Assembly: GCA_003290165.1 (NCBI GenBank)
Contig: QNQO01001831.1
Location: 1 to 64,000 of the forward strand
Length of the DNA stretch: 64,000 bases
From: Berberis thunbergii
Lineage: Eukaryota; Streptophyta; Magnoliopsida; Ranunculales; Berberidaceae
Direction of reading: 5' to 3'
Position 1 is the stretch's first letter, and every line of letters starts with the position of its first letter. This document shows positions 58,093 to 64,000 of this stretch, in pieces. The notes beneath the pieces were generated by a model. The model worked only from the letters and a program-made list of their open reading frames with translations. It ran no database searches and was not told the DNA's origin. A program made the position numbers and the translations under genes.

Positions 58093-59060
58093 CTGGATGA
58101 TTTTAGGGATATCTTTGATTTGAGTAATTTGATTAAATATTAGGGTGTGTTTGGTTGCATGGAATCTTAAGGTTAGAATTGGAATCCCATTCCATGGCAT
58201 CCCATGTCAAGGCATCCCATGCCATGGACTTGACCAACTTTGATGTTTGGTTGTCCATGGGAATAGGATTCCAATTCCTATTGTGAGTGTTTGGTTGCCT
58301 AAAACTAATCATGAGAATTATTTTATTTATTATAAAAATTCCACAATTCTAGTGTTTTTGAATTTTAATTTTTAACCTAATGTCTGTTTAAATCTTTCAA
58401 TGAGAAAGCAAAGTTCAATACTGGTCTTCAAGCTAAATCCATTCCGTAACAGAAACATTTTTGTGATCAACGCATGAATACGTAAATAATTTGAACTCTC
58501 CCGAAAGGCTAAAGCTAGCCCCTCATCATTGAAATGTTTTGATGTGTGTTCAAGTTGTGAAATTGTGCTCTAGGTAAAATGATATAATGTGTTTTCCCTT
58601 TGATATCATATATTATATACCACACCTTAAAAGAAAAATATACTGCGCGCTAAAATCTCATTCATTTGGTTTAGATATGAATGAAAATGCAATTCTAACA
58701 TGTCACACATTAGCACTTAACAAACAACTATTGATTCAAGCTATAAGCCAAGCATTGCCATAGTTCCAAATCAGTAAATCTAGAAACACGAAGATACTTC
58801 AACAATAATAATGAGAGATTTGTAGTAAATGTACCTGAGACAATCGAAATATGAATTTTATAAGATAAATCGAGTGAAGCAAATCCAAAGCAATCCTTTA
58901 TATTTCTCGAACAGAACAATTGTTAAGTAAATATAATCATCTAAAGTCTAAGCCATTAACCACAATACTGAAAACTACAACGTGATTCTCATTTCAGAAT
59001 TTATCGGCTTCTATAGTAGAATTTTGTGCTGCCAAGTTCTTGAAATAAATTGAAAAAGCT
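58093..59060. other. Intergenic DNA with a possible hAT-type MITE end
   Basis: TAGGGTGTGTTTGGTTGCAT at 58141 is a typical start of plant hAT-derived MITEs. It is followed by palindrome-like ATTCCCATTCC / GGAATAGGATTCC blocks and a second GTGTTTGGTTGCC at 58287. No matching far end was found. The rest is AT-rich and without a recognised gene. Confidence 0.4.
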
Positions 59061-59066
59061 AGACAA

Positions 59067-59330
59067 TCAAACACTATTTTCAATTTCTGAAGGAGAGATA
59101 CATCTGAATACTACACGAAAAGTTTGTCCCTCATTCCTAGCAACCTTCTGTCCCTCCTCCGTTGCAGTACTCAAAAGCTCCACAACTGGGTCAAAATCAA
59201 GTTCTTCCTTTGAGAGAGGTTCAAAGAGAGGGTGATCCTCCAAGCAAGTCTTCATCCACTCTCCAAGTTCTTCTACATCAGTGATTGTATATATAATTTC
59301 ACCCACCTCGAGTGTCTAGGTATATTCTTG
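59067..59330 (-). pseudogene. tRNA (guanine-N7) methyltransferase, C-terminal piece
   Basis: On the minus strand the frame reads VGEIIYTITDVEELGEWMKT, CLEDHPLFEPLSKEELDFDP and VVELLSTATEEGQKVARNEG, then QTFRVVFRCISP, ending at 59067. This is the C-terminus of the plant TRM8/METTL1-type enzyme that makes m7G in tRNA. Just upstream the same frame has TAG (near 59318, in QEYT-stop), where relatives continue EYAYVLRxGG. The SAM-binding exons are not seen nearby, so this is a broken fragment. Confidence 0.8.
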
Positions 59331-59530
59331 CACATCTAAACTCCCACAGTCCCATAAAACATAAGCAAATCTATTAGCATGACAAAAAAAACTGTTAGTC
59401 CCCTCAAGAAATATTTGTTTTTTTTTTGTTTCGCGCCTAACCTCCTTGACTGGAAAAGCAGACGTAAACAAAGGCTATTTGGAGTCAACCTTCCAATCTG
59501 CTTGCACCGATGAAATTCCTGCAATGATAA
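59331..59530 (-). pseudogene. Exon-like piece upstream of the TRM8 fragment
   Basis: The minus strand reads ISSVQADWKVDSK, a stop, then PLFTSAFPVKEVRRETKKKQ and FFCHANRFAYVLWDCGSLDV after a TGCAG/GAATTT acceptor-like site at about 59523. It does not match the part of TRM8 that should lie here. The source was not recognised. Confidence 0.3.
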
Positions 59531-59699
59531 ACAATAAGAATGAATTAAAGATGGAATTCAAAAGGGGTTCTAATTTGCTATTTGTGTAAAACAATCAAAG
59601 ATTCATACTTGCAAATTTTGAATGTGTCAGTAAACGGTCAGATGAGAGACCAAATAATTGGAAGACTATAAATTAATAAAAAAAATTTAATAAAAAACA

Positions 59700-62416
59700 A
59701 TGCTTGAAGAGCTTCTATTTTATGATGATTTCCTTAGACTCATGAAATTTTGACTAGTATTTTTCAGATGCTACATCATGAGATCTCTCTATGCAATCCA
59801 TCGTATTTTGTATGATGCAAGATCAATAGTTGTATATGAAATAGATTTCTCTGTCCTGACTTCATAAATTCTATTCAAAGACAAAAAATATAATACGGAA
59901 AATCTAAGTCCAGACACTACCTTGATGGCTTGTCGTCTGGTGAGGTAATTTGTAGACTCTAATAGCTTCGAGTAATATTCAGCAAAAAATTGCAAAAGAA
60001 AACGATAATTAAAGTCATAAGACCTAATGATGAACAATCAAAACGAGTAAGATATATGGGAAATCATCAGTTCGATTTATTAAATGTCAGTTTTGACTCA
60101 AAGCTATTGCACTCATGTAGAAGTTTCAGAACTTGTAAGAACGACCTCGCCATTTACCTCATATGTCATATCTATGACTTGAGAACGATCACAACAATTT
60201 TTTCAATCATTAACTGGTGGTGAGGGGAGATGTTTGCCTTTTTAGTCATAGAAAACATCAATGTGACAATGCACATACATATCTAGTAACATAACATTAA
60301 CAAACATCACCCGTGTCAAGAAGATATTGTACTATAGGAATCCATATTCACAGACCACCCAAATAAAACTTCCGTACTTGTGAGTTTGTGAAAATGCCAG
60401 TCCAGACAATATATCCAGAGATAGTCTGCTAGAAATTGACAATGGATTAAAGTGACCAGAAGTTACAGTCCATAAAATGAAACTTGTAGCTTCTATGCCT
60501 GGATAACCAAATCCAGTCCACCAAAATAACTTCAGAATCAGCTTGAAAGCTTTACGTTGTTCACAACTTAACAGTACATCCAAAATCACATGAGAATGCT
60601 TTTGGTTAACTCCATGAAAATGTAAATTTCACAAGCAAAATCTTCCTTTATCCCAAATTCCTTCAATAAGACTGGTCCATGTATCTATTTCATTTCCTTG
60701 GAAATAATTTACCTACTCATTGTTTATCAAGACCCCTTATTCTTACTCAACTAGTATTTTCTGTTGTGCGAAAATTTCCACTTACCCAGTCATAATTTTT
60801 AGTAAGAAACTCAGCTACAGTGGATTTGTACCTTGTCATAAGCTCCTGCAACAAATTAGACAACGGGTTAGGGCCAACAGACAATTTTTTTCTCAACAAT
60901 TATGGTTTATAGAAGTTGAATTAATGATTGATTAATTTTTGGTAGGATGATCTCCTCAACGTATGGATCTTGTCCAAAAAAGTCCATTATTATTTATTTA
61001 ACCCCATCAAATTAAATGTGGTTCCCAAATTAATGGTTAACCATATAATTAAGTCCATTAACATATATCAAACCCCATCAAATGCAGTTCCCAAATCAAT
61101 GGTAAAACAGAATGTTATAAAATTATTTAACTACCAACCTATGGATATCAGAATTACTCAAAATCTAGTACGTTCTTCTCAACATTGGGATTATTCTCAC
61201 AAAAAATGATCATTCAATATTCTTAACTTATGTATTTGTCCATACCAATTTCCAGTTGTAAGATTTCTTGTCAAAGACCTTGTTCCTTGATCCTAACTCA
61301 ACAGTTGCATAGTCACTCTTTAACAAATTATTCAATGAAGTGTATCATTAATCTCGACATGGAAATAATTATAGGCAAGTGTATGATTAATCGCAAAATG
61401 AAAATAATTATAGGCAACACTCCAATCTTAAACGTCAGCAACAACGAGTGCACATGAGATCTGAGTTTCAAGAACAATAGCTGAAAATTTGTTTCACAAA
61501 AGTAAATGCATGCATAAAATGCTAACCAATTCCTATAATAACTTCATTCACTTTACTTGTAATGCCAAGCTTTTTATCACAGCTACATGGCCACTAACTA
61601 TAGTAGAAAAATGTGAAAAAGACAGAAGCTAATGAAATCTAATGAAAACAGGACAATTATTTGCCCAATGAAGAAATAAAAACAATACTTCACAGCTTCT
61701 CTTATCAATAACCAGCATACTTGACCTTAAAAGTAGCTGACGCATCCGATGAAATGTCAAAGTTTGGAAATTGTATGTAATCAAAAAACTTCTTCATATG
61801 CTCAAATTCCAAGACATACCTGTTAAACAAACCACAAAAGTGAAAGAAGTTGGCATCCACACCATTTACGGCACTTGAATTAAAAATAACACACACACAC
61901 ACTCAACATGCGTGCAATGTCAGCAATTTTATGTAGCTACAAGGTGATATTGTAATTGACAAAAAAAAATTATTTCTCATTAGTTATTACATAAATTATT
62001 CCGTAATGTCCATAATTGCAGAAAAAGTGTGAGAATATTGAAGTGATCCTAAATCTCATATATGAAACATATTTAGGACTTAAACATCATTTATAGGATC
62101 ACAAAATTAATTTGTCAATAAAATATGCAGCTCAATTAAAGCTGTAATATGATCTGCAATGAAGATACAATATATATGCATTCATACATATGCAGACATA
62201 TGCTAAGAAAGGTAGGACCAGAAATTTTCAAACACTAATCGCTGACTAATCGATGTTTCAAAGAAGGTAATCTGCACACTCCTGCAACCTTAGAATTATT
62301 AAATTACACAATTGACAAGCGACTAAAATCATATTTCATACCTGGCAATACTCTGATGGCGTATACACTCCCTCAGCATGGCACCATAATGTAAAGCAAG
62401 GTCCATGTTTTCATAT
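59700..62416 (-). pseudogene. MO25-like (Cab39 family) pseudogene exons
   Basis: Minus-strand blocks in gene order: 62342-62416 ([25 protein letters not shown]), 61726-61819 ([31 protein letters not shown]), 60786-60845 (ELMTRYKSTVAEFLTKNYDW), 59921-59989 (FFAEYYSKLLESTNYLTRRQ, AIK) and a worn block at 59700-59790 (ESKEIIIK-like, with two stops). These are consecutive ARM-like repeats of plant MO25-like scaffold proteins, which in other organisms activate germinal-centre kinases. The first three have sound splice sites. The acceptor of the fourth reads TTGCAA in place of CAG at 59990, and the fifth is degraded. The N-terminal exons are not seen. Confidence 0.85.
60345..60600 (-). pseudogene. 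Unrecognised exon-like piece inside the MO25 intron
   Basis: A minus-strand open stretch of about 80 codons contains LLSCEQRKAFKLILKLFWWT, GFGYPGIEATSFILWTVTSG and HFNPLSISSRLSLDILSGLA. Its ordered, protein-like composition between the third and fourth MO25 exons suggests an independent captured exon. I cannot assign a family. Confidence 0.35.
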
Positions 62417-62639
62417 CTAAACAATATAAACAATGAAAACATTCATTAAATGAGGAGTCTACTATATACGAGTGTTAAAAAATCCATGATCTTCAAAAAG
62501 AGAAATTTCTATAAGGAATGCAAATTCATTATTGCAGACATGAATGGTACTTCCAAAGAACTGTAGAAATATATCATTTTTTGTGACAGATGTACCAGAT
62601 ACAAGTATATCCAATGCATTTGAGAAATATGCTATTATT

Positions 62640-62830
62640 TTTTACTTCACCATTCTCATTCATGCCAATGCAAACTCCAAGTGTTAGCTTGATTTCGGCA
62701 ATGAGAATGTCCTCAACGGATCCAATTGAGACAACAATATTGTACTTGGAGTTGTTCTCAATCTCATCCACAACATCTTGAACATTCAACACTCCTCTCC
62801 GATCTCCGAATATTGACTGTCTAACTCAAG
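62640..62830 (-). pseudogene. Unrecognised exon-like piece upstream of MO25
   Basis: The minus strand reads QSIFGDRRGVLNVQDVVDEI, then ENNSKYNIVVSIGSVEDILI and AEIKLTLGVCIGMNENGEVK. It is open over 60 codons and protein-like in composition. It does not match the MO25 N-terminus that should precede the exon at 62416, so it is probably from another gene. Confidence 0.35.
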
Positions 62831-64000
62831 ACTGTTTTTATTGAGTCCACCTCAAAGTTCAAACACCATCAACACCCTCCTCCCGACTCCAAACATGTTC
62901 TATCAAATGGGTTTCCATCCCTTTCCACAAACCAAAATTCACTTTCAGTAGAACAAAATATTCCAACTCATACACCATCAATAAGTAATCTTGGTTATTG
63001 ACAATCAAGTCATTGGAGAAAACTTGATTTTAAGAGTTTTTTTTCCTAGAGGACTGATTCAAGAACCACCTAAAGCCATTGGGCGTGTGAGCTATGAAAA
63101 TGGGGATCTTGGGTGACTCTCCACTCTCCATTCACTGATTTCTCATAATAAAACTTGAATCCTTTGAGGATTTCCATTACAACAGATGAAGCAATGCAGA
63201 GCAATATAGGGGCAGTGACTAAGTAGATCATATATACAAAAGCAAGCAGGAAAAACCAGAAAATACATTAATTACTCAAAAGGAGAGTACAAATACAAGT
63301 GATGACTAAGCAGGTCACAAGGCAAACAAAAAACAAAAAGCTGAAAACGCTAGCCCAGTCAATCATACAAACATGAAATGAAATTACAGTTCACACATCC
63401 GAAGTGTATCCCCAATGCTATATAAGAGATTCGAAATCATTGATGAGCACATTCAAATCCTTTTCAGAGGCTTTAAATATCCTAGTGTTTCTCTTAAAAC
63501 ATACCCATCTCTTAAAACAACATAAATCGAAATACCTAGACACCAAATCGAACGGAGAAACACAAACCAACACAGAACAAACTAAATAAAATGGAATCAA
63601 GGCAATACCTTTGATGGAGTCTCTGCAGTGGAGATGAATCGATCACTTTTTTTATTCGATTTGCTTTCCCAGTTCGATCAATTTCAATTTGTTTTAGCTT
63701 AATTAGATCTGAATACGAAGAAGTGATTTGCTTTAGATATGAAGAAGAAGAAGAAGCGATTTGCTTTAGATCTGAAGAAAAGTGATTTGCTTCGAAGTCT
63801 TGAAAGCTCTATATGATGAAAATGGTTGTTGGACTGTTGAAGAAAACGAGTTGTTATGAAAGGCATGAATCGGCTGAGAAGAGATACTTGAAGAAGAAGA
63901 AGAAGAGAGATGCTTCGAGGAAGAGAGATCCTTCGAGGAAGAGAGATCATTGTAAGGCAAAGAGAGTTTTGTGCTCTGGAAGAGGCGGAGAAATTTACGT
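62831..64000. other. Right end of the window, nothing recognised
   Basis: AT-rich DNA. At 63700-63960 the plus strand is purine-rich, with GAAGAAGAAG and repeated GATTTGCTT(T/C)(A/G)GAT at about 63727, 63758 and 63784. On the minus strand this would look like a C/T-rich 5' leader. No coding family was recognised. Confidence 0.4.

Noticed and set aside
58141..58320. GGTGTGTTTGGTTG start as a hAT-type MITE
   Set aside because: As a firm feature: no inverse end and no target duplication found within the following kilobases.

Overview
This is plant nuclear DNA, probably from a eudicot. It is AT-rich and built almost entirely from nested and decayed transposable elements. Several gene pieces keep plant intron/exon structure (GT..AG introns) and match plant proteins: O-acetylserine(thiol)lyase, neprosin-like protein, HIRA, NEET, UPL3/4, DUF863, SFH/Sec14, organellar isoleucyl-tRNA synthetase, AGT2 and MO25. 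I found no complete ordinary host gene, no tRNA or rRNA gene and no CRISPR array.

Layout, left to right. (1) 1-24 is the right tip of a CACTA transposon that lies mostly outside the window, inserted in the protease region of a dead Ty1/copia element (25 to about 3400). (2) 3672-12166 is a Ty3/gypsy element that looks like a non-autonomous member of the Tat group. It has two LTRs, gag and protease remains, a 128-bp tandem array and an antisense ORF, but no recognisable reverse transcriptase or integrase. (3) 12167-20155 is AT-rich repeat land with a small Mutator-like MITE (9-bp target duplication) and the left arm of a large inverted repeat. (4) 20156-38857 is an 18.7-kb CACTA element (CACTA-1; 3-bp target duplication AAC). 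It carries TNP2-type and Transposase_24/TNPA-type genes, both broken, followed by captured pieces of host genes. (5) 38858-40790 is the rest of the right inverted-repeat arm. (6) 40937-58092 is a Ty3/gypsy element split inside reverse transcriptase by a second CACTA element (CACTA-2; 43244-55242; 12.0 kb; target duplication GAT). (7) 58093-64000 holds minus-strand pseudogene pieces of MO25 and of a tRNA guanine-N7 methyltransferase, plus unrecognised exon-like pieces.

The two CACTA elements share terminal sequence (CACTACACCAAAAG... / ...TTTTTGGTGTAGTG) and arrays of the same near-palindrome built on ACGGTTTTAAACCGT, so they belong to one family. CACTA-2 encodes no transposase. It is a carrier of at least nine host gene fragments (HIRA, NEET/CDGSH, UPL3/4 HECT, DUF863, Rab, SFH/Sec14, IleRS, E(z)/CLF-like, AGT2), all in the same orientation and still with introns. 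CACTA-1, or a better preserved relative, is the likely source of the transposase that moved it.

The piece most likely to be more than debris is in CACTA-1. Three intact neprosin-propeptide exons are followed by a foreign exon, and all four are whole numbers of codons. If spliced they would give an open chimeric frame of about 246 codons with a putative signal peptide.
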